Source of the DNA: DASWIV01 sp036397475
GTDB taxonomy: Bacteria; JAJVIF01; JAPKYR01
NCBI GenBank assembly: GCA_036397475.1
Contig: DASWIV010000160.1
Coordinates: 1-8,991, forward strand
Direction of reading: 5' to 3'
DNA length: 8,991 bases
In this document: one piece after another, positions 1 through 6,231 of the stretch
Layout of the letters: each line of letters begins with the position of its first letter
How positions within the stretch are numbered: the stretch's first letter is position 1
Position numbers and translations under genes: made by a program
The notes under the pieces: generated by a model
What the model was told of the DNA's origin: nothing
The model's database searches: none
The model's input: only the letters and a program-made list of their open reading frames with translations

Positions 1-143
1 AGAATTACGAATTCCTTCTTCGGAGACATTCGATTTCCTTCTTCGAATGGCATGTTCCACCCCACATTTCTTGGTGGACTCCATTGTAATGTGTAAACCA
101 TGTCCCCGAACGTTTTGTAAACGATGTGTCCGGTCTGTACACC
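1..143. mobile_element. End of an insertion-sequence-like element, partial, running off the left edge
   Basis: Three related direct repeats begin TGTAAAC or TGTACAC: at 92-105 (TGTAAACCATGTCC), 116-131 (TGTAAACGATGTGTCC) and 136-143 (TGTACACC). The starts are 24 and 20 bases apart. Further left, TTCCTTCTTCG occurs at 12-22 and again at 35-45, a spacing of 23. Short repeats in helical-turn multiples, with the outermost beginning TGT, resemble the transposase-binding arrays at the ends of IS21- or IS481-type elements; that family link is inference. On the minus strand an ATG at 84-82 opens a frame with no stop to base 1 (28 codons, basic, starting MESTKKCG), which could be the start of the element's transposase, but it has no ribosome binding site and matches nothing I recognise. 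The element body lies outside the window, so it cannot be typed here. Confidence 0.4.
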
Positions 144-189
144 CTTAGATGAATGCTGTTGAATTTGAATTGTGTGTGCAATGGGTTCC

Positions 190-212
190 CGGGATTATCT
201 GCATAAATCCCG
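190..212 (-). terminator. Weak stem-loop downstream of the ATP-grasp gene
   Basis: CGGGATT (190-196) pairs perfectly with AATCCCG (206-212) around a 9-base loop. It starts 37 bases past the stop of the minus-strand ATP-grasp gene, where an operon terminator would be expected. No T-run follows it in the minus direction, so it is a poor intrinsic terminator and may only protect the mRNA 3' end. Nothing else stands out between 144 and 248. Confidence 0.25.
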
Positions 213-248
213 AAATGCATGTGTGGGAAAAGATAAGCGGCACCTCAA

Positions 249-1463
249 TCATTGATCGGCATTCCGGGATACATTTACCCTGATTGTCCTTTCAACAGCA
301 TCCGCTGGCACACGTGCATCCTCGATTCGGTCAGCCACTGTAATGATGTATCCATGCCGCATTGTGTCCATTGTAGCCGGTTTCAATTCATCGCCTGCCT
401 TTATGTACAGATCAGTAGCGACAACGCCATCTATTTTTCTCGCTTCGTCAAGTCCGGAAATATTCCTGACAATCCCGGGCTCGAATAACATGAACCGCAG
501 CACACCCGCGCGATTTTTTGTTCGGAATGCCGGTTGCTCTTTTCCGACAGCATAGAGTACATTCGCTTCCAGCAGATCGACACCGGAATATTCAGGTACG
601 CAATGGCTCGACGTGCCGCTGCCCCCTCCTCGATTCGCCATTTCGACAAGAAAGACACCATCGTCATTCACTATCATTTCGCCGTGGATTGAACCAGCTT
701 GTATTCCAAGTGCATCGACCATTTTAAAATAACTTTCTTCAAGCAACCGTATTTTCTCATCGGGAAGCTGTGCGGGGAAATCCAGATTCATCGCGATAAT
801 ATGTGGCGGTGGAGTATGCTTTTTCGTGCTTGTACATAGGAGGTGAGAATCACCTGCGTAGCGGCATCCTTCGACAGTCACCTCCGTCCCTGTAATATAT
901 TCTTCAACCAGAACCCTCTTCTCTTTTGAAAAAATCAGAGCCTCTTCAACTGCCTCCGGAACTACGCTCTTTGTATCAACCTTCCTGACCCCTCTGCTCG
1001 CCTGCGCGTCAGTCGGTTTCACGACACAGGGAAAACCGGCAACTTCCGCCCCATCCATCGCCTCTTCGACATTAGTACAAACCCGATATCTGGGATTTTT
1101 GACCCCGCACTTATCCGCCAGTTCCCTCATACGGGCTTTGTTTGTCGTGTTATACGCTGTCTCAACCGACGGTCCCGGCAGATTCAATTCAGTGCAGATT
1201 TTCGCGAGTGTTGGAACGGAAATATCTGTCTGGTCGCTGACAGCTCCAGCAATTTTGTATTTCCTGCCAAGTTCGATTGCGGTTATATGATCCGTGATGT
1301 CGACCGCTTCAAATTTATCAGCGGCCCTGCCGCCCTGGGCGTCGGGGTCACGGTCGATCGTAAGAGCCTTGTACCCGAGACGCTTCACGGTATTTATTAG
1401 TGGAATCTGCCAGTACCCGGCACCGATGACCAGTACCCATTCTCCCGACCCCGGCTCATTCAT
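249..1463 (-). CDS. ATP-grasp domain ligase (carboxylate-amine ligase-like)
   Basis: This 404-residue protein has ATP-grasp architecture. Enzymes of this fold activate a carboxylate as an acyl-phosphate and join it to an amine or other nucleophile. Residues 10-31 (VLVIGAGYWQIPLINTVKRL) form the N-terminal Rossmann-like preATP-grasp part. Residues 144-162 (FPCVVKPTDAQASRGVRKV) carry the ATP-binding lysine and the flexible glycine loop. VEEYITGTEVTVEG (187-200) follows. GEMIVNDDGVFLVEMANRGG (261-280) supplies the likely metal ligands Glu262, Glu274 and Asn277. About 100 C-terminal residues are of the type seen in PurK/PurT, carbamoyl-phosphate synthase-like and BacD-like dipeptide ligases; the substrate cannot be read from sequence. 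The ATG overlaps the end of the lipoprotein gene by 8 bases (ATGAATGA) and has no Shine-Dalgarno of its own, which suggests translational coupling. The Rid and methyltransferase genes upstream hint at small-molecule or peptide modification. Fold assignment is firm; the reaction is unknown. Confidence 0.88.
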   Translation of the reverse strand: MNEPGSGEWVLVIGAGYWQIPLINTVKRLGYKALTIDRDPDAQGGRAADKFEAVDITDHITAIELGRKYKIAGAVSDQTDISVPTLAKICTELNLPGPSVETAYNTTNKARMRELADKCGVKNPRYRVCTNVEEAMDGAEVAGFPCVVKPTDAQASRGVRKVDTKSVVPEAVEEALIFSKEKRVLVEEYITGTEVTVEGCRYAGDSHLLCTSTKKHTPPPHIIAMNLDFPAQLPDEKIRLLEESYFKMVDALGIQAGSIHGEMIVNDDGVFLVEMANRGGGSGTSSHCVPEYSGVDLLEANVLYAVGKEQPAFRTKNRAGVLRFMLFEPGIVRNISGLDEARKIDGVVATDLYIKAGDELKPATMDTMRHGYIITVADRIEDARVPADAVERTIRVNVSRNADQ

Positions 1464-2181
1464 CTACATCATCTTCATTAGTGTCATCGGTACCCTGTTC
1501 GGGATTCTGCAACTGTGATTCCGCTTCTTCCCTCTGTATCCGGGCTTCTTCTTCAGCAGCCCTGGATCCTTCCAGCCATTCCTGTATTTCTTCCGCCGAA
1601 GCCCAGTATCCCATCGTCTGCTGCCACGGGGTCGAGTCGAGGGAAGTATGGACAATCTGCACGATTCGCTGTGACGGGTAATCAATCAGCTGAATTTTAA
1701 CCCCACCACGACGCGGCGCGTCATTATTCAGAAAAAGCGTAACGGCTTTCCTGCCTTCATCCTTCAACTCAATTGATTGAACAATTAACTTGTCATCTTC
1801 GGAGATATCCGATTCTCCCGACGGGTCGCCAGTCTCGAGGTAATTCTGATAGAAGGTCCGCACAGTATCCAAATCCGCTCCGGTGATGTACGAAATGCGG
1901 CGGTTAGGGTCTTCATTCGCAGGATAAACCCTCTGTGCACCGATAAATACCGGGATGCTGGCGATCAGGCTGTTTACAGTAGATTCGCCGGAGCCATCCT
2001 TCTCATCCATATAGACGATCTGGCCGTTTTCATCGACATAATAATCGGGATTTACCGGAGTGGATTCTTCCTGGAGGACTACCGACTCCGCGCTTTCAGC
2101 GGGAATGTCGGCTACCTGGCTGGAACACGCATGCAGCCCGGCAATCAGGATTATTAAGAAAATAACTCCAATTTTTTTCAT
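1456..2181 (-). CDS. Acidic lipoprotein with coiled-coil tail, function unknown
   Basis: The N-terminus is a lipoprotein signal: MKK, a hydrophobic stretch (residues 4-16), then the lipobox-like LHAC with Cys19 as the likely lipidated residue. His at the -2 position is unusual but tolerated. The mature protein starts SSQ and has a low-complexity acidic linker. Its middle part (about residues 77-110, IPVFIGAQRVYP ... YITGADLDTVRTFYQNYLETG) resembles the 'PVYPGA ... V..FY...L' pattern of many small periplasmic or lipoprotein domains of unknown role. Residues from about 197 on are rich in Glu, Arg and Gln and probably form a coiled coil before a very acidic C-terminus. I chose the ATG at 2181: a TTG 14 codons upstream is also in frame but would put charged residues ahead of the signal peptide, and a GGA lies about 9 bases before the ATG. 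The stop overlaps the ATP-grasp start. It is 66 bases downstream of the methyltransferase gene. No enzyme function is implied. Confidence 0.8.
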   Translation of the reverse strand: MKKIGVIFLIILIAGLHACSSQVADIPAESAESVVLQEESTPVNPDYYVDENGQIVYMDEKDGSGESTVNSLIASIPVFIGAQRVYPANEDPNRRISYITGADLDTVRTFYQNYLETGDPSGESDISEDDKLIVQSIELKDEGRKAVTLFLNNDAPRRGGVKIQLIDYPSQRIVQIVHTSLDSTPWQQTMGYWASAEEIQEWLEGSRAAEEEARIQREEAESQLQNPEQGTDDTNEDDVDE

Positions 2182-2211
2182 CGCAAATTTCCGAAACAAC
2201 GAATTGTCGAG

Positions 2212-2217
2212 ATTATA
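2212..2217 (-). promoter_or_regulatory. Possible internal -10 element for the lipoprotein and ATP-grasp genes
   Basis: A perfect TATAAT occurs on the minus strand in the 66-base gap between the methyltransferase stop and the lipoprotein start, 30 bases before the ATG. No convincing -35 hexamer lies 16-18 bases upstream, so this is at most a secondary promoter within the operon. Confidence 0.25.
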
Positions 2218-2247
2218 CAGCAAATAAGCAGCCGGTGATTAATCAGG

Positions 2248-3240
2248 TTACGATGATTTCACAGCCCTGAGATAAAAATTCGGCTGGAACAGGATAGAGA
2301 TCGGATGCATCAACCGGATAAATCCACCCGCAAGTTTTTTGACGCCCGATCCGGTCTGGAACACCGGACGCAATATCCCGGCCTGAAATCCATATTTTTT
2401 GAGATCCCTCACAACCTGGTTAGGATCAAGCGGGTATTCCATATACTGGCCGGACACAGGATCCCTGTACGGGAAATCCGAGTCGTTCACGAAGTCGATG
2501 TTGCTCTTGTAATCTTCTATTGCCGACTTCAATCCATCACCCCACATCCCTCTGGATTTTACCGCCAACTCTTCAATTATTTCCGGCGAAAGGTCGGGGC
2601 GCAGCATTTCAATTATCCGTTTCCTCTCTTCCCTGTAAGTCCGCTTCATCCAGCTATCCTGATCGAGCGGACCCTCCTCCACTTTTTTCCATATTCGCTC
2701 TCTCTCGGCATGTCCCATAACATCAAGCGCGTTGTTCTCATCGGTGATTAAAAATATTCCGCCAGGTTTAAGCACCCTGGAAACCTCACTATAAAACCTG
2801 TCCCTGTCGCTTACGTGCGACACCATATCCTTGGCGAAAACCGCGTCGAAGGACTCTTTTTCAAAACCAGTGTCCATTGCATCGCCGTGGACAGGCGTCA
2901 CCACATTTTCGCCCGCTCCCATGAACCCCGCTATTTTCCTCATCACCTCGATCTTTCCCGGTGATGGGTCGAGCGAAGTGATTTTTGCCGGAGGATGTTT
3001 CGACGCCGTGAATCCGAGTGACGGAATCCCTATTCCGCAGCCGGCGTCGAGAATATGTTTCCCTTCGCCGTCGCAGTACCTCATCATTGCATTACACCAG
3101 TGGAGAAACCCGTCCACCTCGCGTGGATGCAACCTCAATTTCCTGTATTTCAGAAGGATAACCCTGTCGAAATCGCGGGCGATTGTCTCCCTGTCGAGGG
3201 AGAAAAATTCACGGAACTTTTTTTCGACCTGTGAATTCAC
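2248..3240 (-). CDS. Class I SAM-dependent methyltransferase
   Basis: The 330-residue protein has the standard order of class I methyltransferase motifs. Motif I is ILDAGCGIGIPSLGF (63-77), the SAM-binding glycine loop. An acidic residue that would contact the SAM ribose ends the next strand (Asp91 in SLDPSPGKIEVM). VVTPVHGDAMD (113-123) is followed by FDAVFAKDMVSHVSDRDRFY (131-150) and then VLKPGGIFLITDEN (156-169), the post-motif strand typical of UbiE/Methyltransf_11-type enzymes. The C-terminal 160 residues form a long charged insertion/cap with no motif I recognise; they presumably hold the acceptor site, and the substrate is unknown. The start is GTG at 3240: an in-frame TGA lies 18 bases upstream and the next Met lies beyond residue 50. 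No good Shine-Dalgarno precedes the GTG. It begins 33 bases after the Rid gene ends, and the two are probably co-transcribed. Confidence 0.9.
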   Translation of the reverse strand: MNSQVEKKFREFFSLDRETIARDFDRVILLKYRKLRLHPREVDGFLHWCNAMMRYCDGEGKHILDAGCGIGIPSLGFTASKHPPAKITSLDPSPGKIEVMRKIAGFMGAGENVVTPVHGDAMDTGFEKESFDAVFAKDMVSHVSDRDRFYSEVSRVLKPGGIFLITDENNALDVMGHAERERIWKKVEEGPLDQDSWMKRTYREERKRIIEMLRPDLSPEIIEELAVKSRGMWGDGLKSAIEDYKSNIDFVNDSDFPYRDPVSGQYMEYPLDPNQVVRDLKKYGFQAGILRPVFQTGSGVKKLAGGFIRLMHPISILFQPNFYLRAVKSS

Positions 3241-3273
3241 AGTGGTGGGATTATATCAGATGAAGGTAACGAA

Positions 3274-3675
3274 TTAATCTTCGATGAAAGCGTCAGCTTC
3301 AATCTCCACCACCGCGTCATCGAGTGCGAACTTCGAGACTTCGATCATGGAACTTGCCGGAAGAATTTCACCAAAGAACTCAGCGTGTATCTGCCCGATT
3401 GTTTCCCATTCGGAGATATCGGTCACGAACATCCGTGTCCTTACAACATCCGTAAGCTCTCCGCCCAGCGCGAGAATAGCCTGGTGAATTATATGGAAAG
3501 CGCGACGTGTCTGAGCTTCAACACCAAGTGGAAGAGTTCCGTCTTCATTGATGCCAATGGTTCCCGAAACTGAAATGAATTGACCCTTCCTGACGGCACG
3601 GCTGTAACCAACCACTGACTGCCATTTCCCGGCAGACGTAACGATGATTCGATCCTTGCGTTTTTTAACTTCCAT
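3274..3675 (-). CDS. Rid-family (YjgF/YER057c/UK114) protein lacking the RidA arginine
   Basis: The 133-residue length and pattern fit the Rid family of trimeric cytosolic proteins. Canonical RidA hydrolyses reactive enamine/imine intermediates such as 2-aminoacrylate. Visible family features are the N-terminal SVVGYSRAVRKGQFISVSGTIG (20-41), LALGGELTDVVRTRMFVTDI (68-87) and the C-terminal PASSMIEVSKF ... VEIEADAF (106-130). In canonical RidA this last motif reads PARS, and the Arg (Arg105 in E. coli) holds the substrate carboxylate; here Ser108 takes its place. So this belongs to the Rid subfamilies without that arginine, and deaminase activity should not be assumed. Its ATG has a clear Shine-Dalgarno (GGAGA, about 7 bases upstream). 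It is the first gene of the minus-strand cluster leading to the methyltransferase, lipoprotein and ATP-grasp ligase. Its promoter must lie in or beyond the REP-like repeats; I found no strong hexamer pair. Confidence 0.9.
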   Translation of the reverse strand: MEVKKRKDRIIVTSAGKWQSVVGYSRAVRKGQFISVSGTIGINEDGTLPLGVEAQTRRAFHIIHQAILALGGELTDVVRTRMFVTDISEWETIGQIHAEFFGEILPASSMIEVSKFALDDAVVEIEADAFIED

Positions 3676-3707
3676 TGTATTTCTCCGAATTTCCTGTCTA
3701 TTCGATC

Positions 3708-3775
3708 ACCCACACATAAAGTATGGGTTACCAAATCAAATTAAATTCTGTAAACCTAGCTTTATGCTCGGGTTG
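3708..3775. repeat. REP/BIME-like repeat, copy 1 (two inverted hairpins)
   Basis: The unit holds two stem-loops in opposite orientation joined by an AT-rich linker. The first is ACCCACAC (3708-3715) with GTATGGGT (3721-3728), one mismatch and a 5-base loop. The second is AACCTAGC with GCTCGGGTT around TTTAT (about 3753-3774), with a bulge. Read on the minus strand, the first hairpin is preceded by GTAA at 3731-3728, close to the GTAG that marks REP elements mobilised by RAYT transposases. A 24-base core (3729-3752) is identical to 3822-3845 in copy 2. Confidence 0.6.
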
Positions 3776-3796
3776 CGCCATACTATCTATTATATA

Positions 3797-3820
3797 TAAA
3801 ACCCACACAAAAAGTGTGGG
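3797..3820 (-). terminator. Likely terminator for dnaN, formed by a REP hairpin
   Basis: On the minus strand, a perfect 7-bp stem (CCCACAC/GTGTGGG) with a T5 loop is followed by TTTTATATAT, 54 bases past the dnaN stop. This fits a weak-to-moderate intrinsic terminator, so the REP unit may do this job and separate dnaN from the Rid operon. Confidence 0.4.
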
Positions 3821-3867
3821 CTACCAAATCAAATTAAATTCTGTACTCCATGCTTTATGCATGGGCA
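3801..3867. repeat. REP/BIME-like repeat, copy 2 (two inverted hairpins)
   Basis: This is the second copy, offset exactly 93 bases from the first. Its hairpins are perfect: CCCACAC (3802-3808) with GTGTGGG (3814-3820) around five A's, and CCATGC (3848-3853) with GCATGG (3859-3864) around TTTAT. On the minus strand the first hairpin is preceded directly by GTAG (3824-3821), the tetranucleotide typical of RAYT-associated REPs. On the plus strand the second hairpin is preceded by GTAC. The two hairpins resemble each other when one is inverted, so the unit has BIME layout. It ends 8 bases short of the dnaN stop codon. No RAYT gene lies in the window. Confidence 0.62.
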
Positions 3868-3874
3868 TTTTTTC

Positions 3875-5020
3875 CTATTCAGGCAATCTCACCGGCATAA
3901 TGACATAGGTAAACGAGTCATCCGACGGCAGTGTCAGCACGCCGGGATCAAGCGAACCGGAATATTCAAGATTGATATCGTCCTCTTCAATAGCCAGGAG
4001 CGGATCGAGCAGGTACTGGTAGTTGAACGCGATCTTCATGTGCTCGCCGTTGCGTTTCACCGGAAGCGCGATCTCCGCCTTGCCTTCGCTCTCCGCTTTC
4101 GCGGAGATCGTCAGATTTTCAGAATTGCACTCCAGCACTGCCATATCGCGGCCGTCGTGCTGCTTTGCCATGATCCCGACCTGCCTGAGGCTCTTTAAAA
4201 ATCGCTCGCGCTGAATGCCAAGTGTCCCCTCGGTTTTATCGGGAATGACTTTTTCGTAGTCAGGATACGGCGTGTCGAGCAGGTGAGTAATGATTTCAAT
4301 TTCCATGCCGTTCGACAATCTGAAGAGCGCCAGGTTCTCGCTTAGATGAAGCTCCAGATCGCCTTCCCAGCCCATTCCCATGATCCTGGTCAATTCGTGC
4401 ATGGTTTTCGCCGGGATCAACACCGCGCGATCGCCTTCAGTCCGCGCTGATTTGATCTTGTCCGACGACATAGCGAGCCTTCGTCCATCAGTCGCTACAA
4501 CCTGCAGCATCTCGCCTTTCAGACTTAACAATACGCCCGACGTGAAATTCTTCGGCATTTCCATGCTGCACGCGTAAATTGTGCGCTTCAGATCCGACAT
4601 GAATCTCTCGACTGACAGCGTCAGCACTTCGTCCTCTTCGCCGACTTCCGGAAGTTTCGGGTATTCGCTTCCAGGCTTCCCGACCAGGGTAAATTCGCCA
4701 CGTCCCGCGGTCAGCATCACTCGCTGTATATCGTTAAAGTCGAATTCAATGCTTTCAATTTCATCTTCAGGAACATTCGATATGATGTCGGACAATGTCC
4801 GTCCCTTTACGGCGACCGATCCCTTGTCGATAACTTCACCTGCGAAACTGACGCGAATTCCCATCCCCATTTCCATGTCATAGCCTGTAAGTGTTACCCT
4901 GTCGCCTTCCGCATTGATGAGCATGTAATTAAGGATTGGAAGGGTCGGGCGCGCGGCTATAGCTCGCATGGCGACAGATAAAGCCTTTGTGAACTCCTTC
5001 AGTGCCAATTTGATTTTCAT
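3875..5020 (-). CDS. dnaN: DNA polymerase III beta subunit (sliding clamp)
   Basis: The 381-residue protein is a full-length bacterial beta clamp, the dimeric ring that tethers replicative polymerase and other DNA-processing factors to DNA in the cytoplasm. It shows the N-terminal MKIKLALKEF and RPTLPIL (24-30), the second-domain VVATDGRRLA (174-183), the inter-domain PYPDYEKVIP (251-260) and the C-terminal YVIMPVRL (372-379). The three repeated clamp domains cover about 1-125, 136-250 and 252-381, and the length is normal. I chose the ATG at 5020 because clamps begin MKF or MKI at this point. A GGAGG sits 14 bases before it, which is long; a GTG 7 codons upstream (5041) is the in-frame alternative but would overlap that GGAGG. 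It has its own promoter (5106-5134) and no dnaA or recF beside it here, unlike the common dnaA-dnaN-recF order. Repeats separate it from the Rid operon. Confidence 0.97.
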   Translation of the reverse strand: MKIKLALKEFTKALSVAMRAIAARPTLPILNYMLINAEGDRVTLTGYDMEMGMGIRVSFAGEVIDKGSVAVKGRTLSDIISNVPEDEIESIEFDFNDIQRVMLTAGRGEFTLVGKPGSEYPKLPEVGEEDEVLTLSVERFMSDLKRTIYACSMEMPKNFTSGVLLSLKGEMLQVVATDGRRLAMSSDKIKSARTEGDRAVLIPAKTMHELTRIMGMGWEGDLELHLSENLALFRLSNGMEIEIITHLLDTPYPDYEKVIPDKTEGTLGIQRERFLKSLRQVGIMAKQHDGRDMAVLECNSENLTISAKAESEGKAEIALPVKRNGEHMKIAFNYQYLLDPLLAIEEDDINLEYSGSLDPGVLTLPSDDSFTYVIMPVRLPE

Positions 5021-5105
5021 AGGAATAAGGTCATCCTCCACCCATAATGAATACTAAATAAAAAGCGAAACTAACCTGACTTCCGGTCTGGTGATTAAGA
5101 GTTGA

Positions 5106-5134
5106 ATTCTAGCTAAGCGGGTAATGGAAGTCAA
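5106..5134 (-). promoter_or_regulatory. Sigma70-type promoter for dnaN
   Basis: On the minus strand, TTGACT (5134-5129) and TAGAAT (5111-5106) are separated by exactly 17 bases, one mismatch from consensus in each hexamer. The predicted transcript would start near 5099, giving an untranslated leader of about 80 bases before the dnaN ATG. Confidence 0.65.
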
Positions 5135-5305
5135 TGCGGGAGAGGGGCGCGAAGAAAACCATTTCAATAAAAACTCTTGACTTATTATGTCACACGGTCC
5201 AACCGCATCTTAAGAAACGTCGCATCCTAAAACTGATATTATTGTTTTCCATATAGACTTCTATTTCCAACGCATCCTTTTAGGTAACCTCCTCTTCGGT
5301 TAACC
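5135..5305. other. Middle of the divergent intergenic region, no gene seen
   Basis: The gap between dnaN and the CoiA-like gene runs 5021-5396 (376 bases). Outside the two promoters I see no ORF with a plausible start. A TTGACT at 5177-5182 on the plus strand has no -10 partner at 16-18 bases. No standard DnaA box was found: TTATGTCACA at 5184-5193 is one base too long. GCATCCT occurs twice (5221-5227 and 5272-5278), with no obvious meaning. Confidence 0.4.
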
Positions 5306-5334
5306 TTGATTGCGCTGTTTACATAAGTTAAAAT
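5306..5334 (+). promoter_or_regulatory. Sigma70-type promoter for the CoiA-like nuclease gene
   Basis: TTGATT (5306-5311) and TAAAAT (5329-5334) are 17 bases apart, giving a predicted start near 5341 and a leader of about 55 bases before the ATG at 5397. With the dnaN promoter it forms a divergent pair about 170 bases apart. Confidence 0.6.
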
Positions 5335-5396
5335 CTGTTAAGTGGTTTAAAAAATCCGAAGTGCCTACTAGCGTGGACAACGAGTAAAATAAAATC

Positions 5397-6128
5397 ATGC
5401 CTTTAAAAGCTCTCATTAACGGAATAGAAGTTCAGTCATGGCGATGCTCTCTGGATCAGTGGAAGGATCTTGTCACTGCAAGTAAAAATGGAGAAGCCAC
5501 CGTAACCATGTGCTGCTGCGGGACAAGGGGTATATTAAGGAAAGGAAGTAGAAGGCCTCATTTCGCGCACTACCGACGACCAGAAAACTGCAATCATCAG
5601 GATGAATCTAGAGAGCACGAAGAAGCAAAGTCGATAATCGCTCAAGCTTGCCTGGAAGCTGGTTATGAAGTTGATACTGAAGTGTCCGGACCCGGTTATG
5701 AGGCAGATGTGATGGCGGTTAAGGATGGAAGGAAATTCGCTTTCGAAGTCCAACTGACCTACCAGACGCTTGATGCTACGGAAGAGCGACGACAACGATA
5801 TAAAAACGACGGAGTTAAGGATATCTGGCTTTTTAAGACAATGCCTGCCGGATGTGATGGCCGAAAACCTAGATTTCATGTGCTAGCTCATGATGGGACA
5901 GATTTCACCGTGAAGCACCGGGAACAAGACTTGCTGCTCGATGAGTTTGTTAAAAAAGTGCTGTCTGAGGAAATGGGCCAATTCATGGACTTAAATGATT
6001 ACGAAATAACAGATGAAGCTGCTGTCGGTTGGCCATTAATCATCGATTGGCTTTGGAAATATAAATATTACCTTTTAGGATTCGTACTACTCGTTTGGCT
6101 TGTTGATAAGCTGTTCAGGCGGAGATAA
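5397..6128 (+). CDS. CoiA-like PD-(D/E)XK nuclease with C-terminal membrane anchor
   Basis: The 243-residue protein has the layout of competence protein CoiA and its relatives. A Cys-rich MCCCGTRG (38-45) and HFAH (55-58), with Cys65 and His67 nearby, look like a zinc-binding part. DESREHEEAKSIIAQ (69-83) is the family's helix before the catalytic core. YEADVMAV (101-108) and FAFEVQL (114-120) supply Asp104, Glu117 and Gln119 of a PD-(D/E)XK core, followed by the basic RRQRY (131-135) and DIWLF (142-146). CoiA takes part in DNA uptake and recombination in Gram-positive competence, but related nucleases occur in many bacteria and genomic islands. Unusually, residues about 216-238 (DWLWKYKYYLLGFVLLVWLV) form one membrane helix ending in FRRR, so the nuclease should face the cytoplasm at the membrane. 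It is shorter than typical CoiA (about 300 residues). An in-frame TAA sits just upstream, so the ATG at 5397 is the first start; its Shine-Dalgarno is poor, unlike several neighbours. It has its own promoter and opposite orientation, so acquisition is possible. Confidence 0.75.
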   Translation: MPLKALINGIEVQSWRCSLDQWKDLVTASKNGEATVTMCCCGTRGILRKGSRRPHFAHYRRPENCNHQDESREHEEAKSIIAQACLEAGYEVDTEVSGPGYEADVMAVKDGRKFAFEVQLTYQTLDATEERRQRYKNDGVKDIWLFKTMPAGCDGRKPRFHVLAHDGTDFTVKHREQDLLLDEFVKKVLSEEMGQFMDLNDYEITDEAAVGWPLIIDWLWKYKYYLLGFVLLVWLVDKLFRRR

Positions 6129-6231
6129 TGGTTTACTAATCAAGTTTTTCTCTTTTCTCGATAACTAGAACCGTGCACCACATCAAGACTTATTTGCATT
6201 GTCATTTTTAATATAAGTAATTTCAAACGCT

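Noticed and set aside
5..220. 71-codon minus-strand frame through the repeat array
   Set aside because: It runs through the repeated TGTAAAC array and has no ribosome binding site; a different frame from 84 to 1 is open to the edge and a better candidate for element coding sequence.
3708..3867. CRISPR array
   Set aside because: Only two copies, with paired inverted hairpins and no spacer of defined size; no cas genes in the window.
5177..5182. TTGACT on the plus strand as a second promoter for the nuclease gene
   Set aside because: No reasonable -10 occurs 16-18 bases downstream (caaccg/aaccgc).
5184..5193. TTATGTCACA as a DnaA box or CRP half site near dnaN
   Set aside because: It is a base longer than the DnaA consensus, there is no cluster of such boxes, and only one TCACA arm of a CRP site is present.
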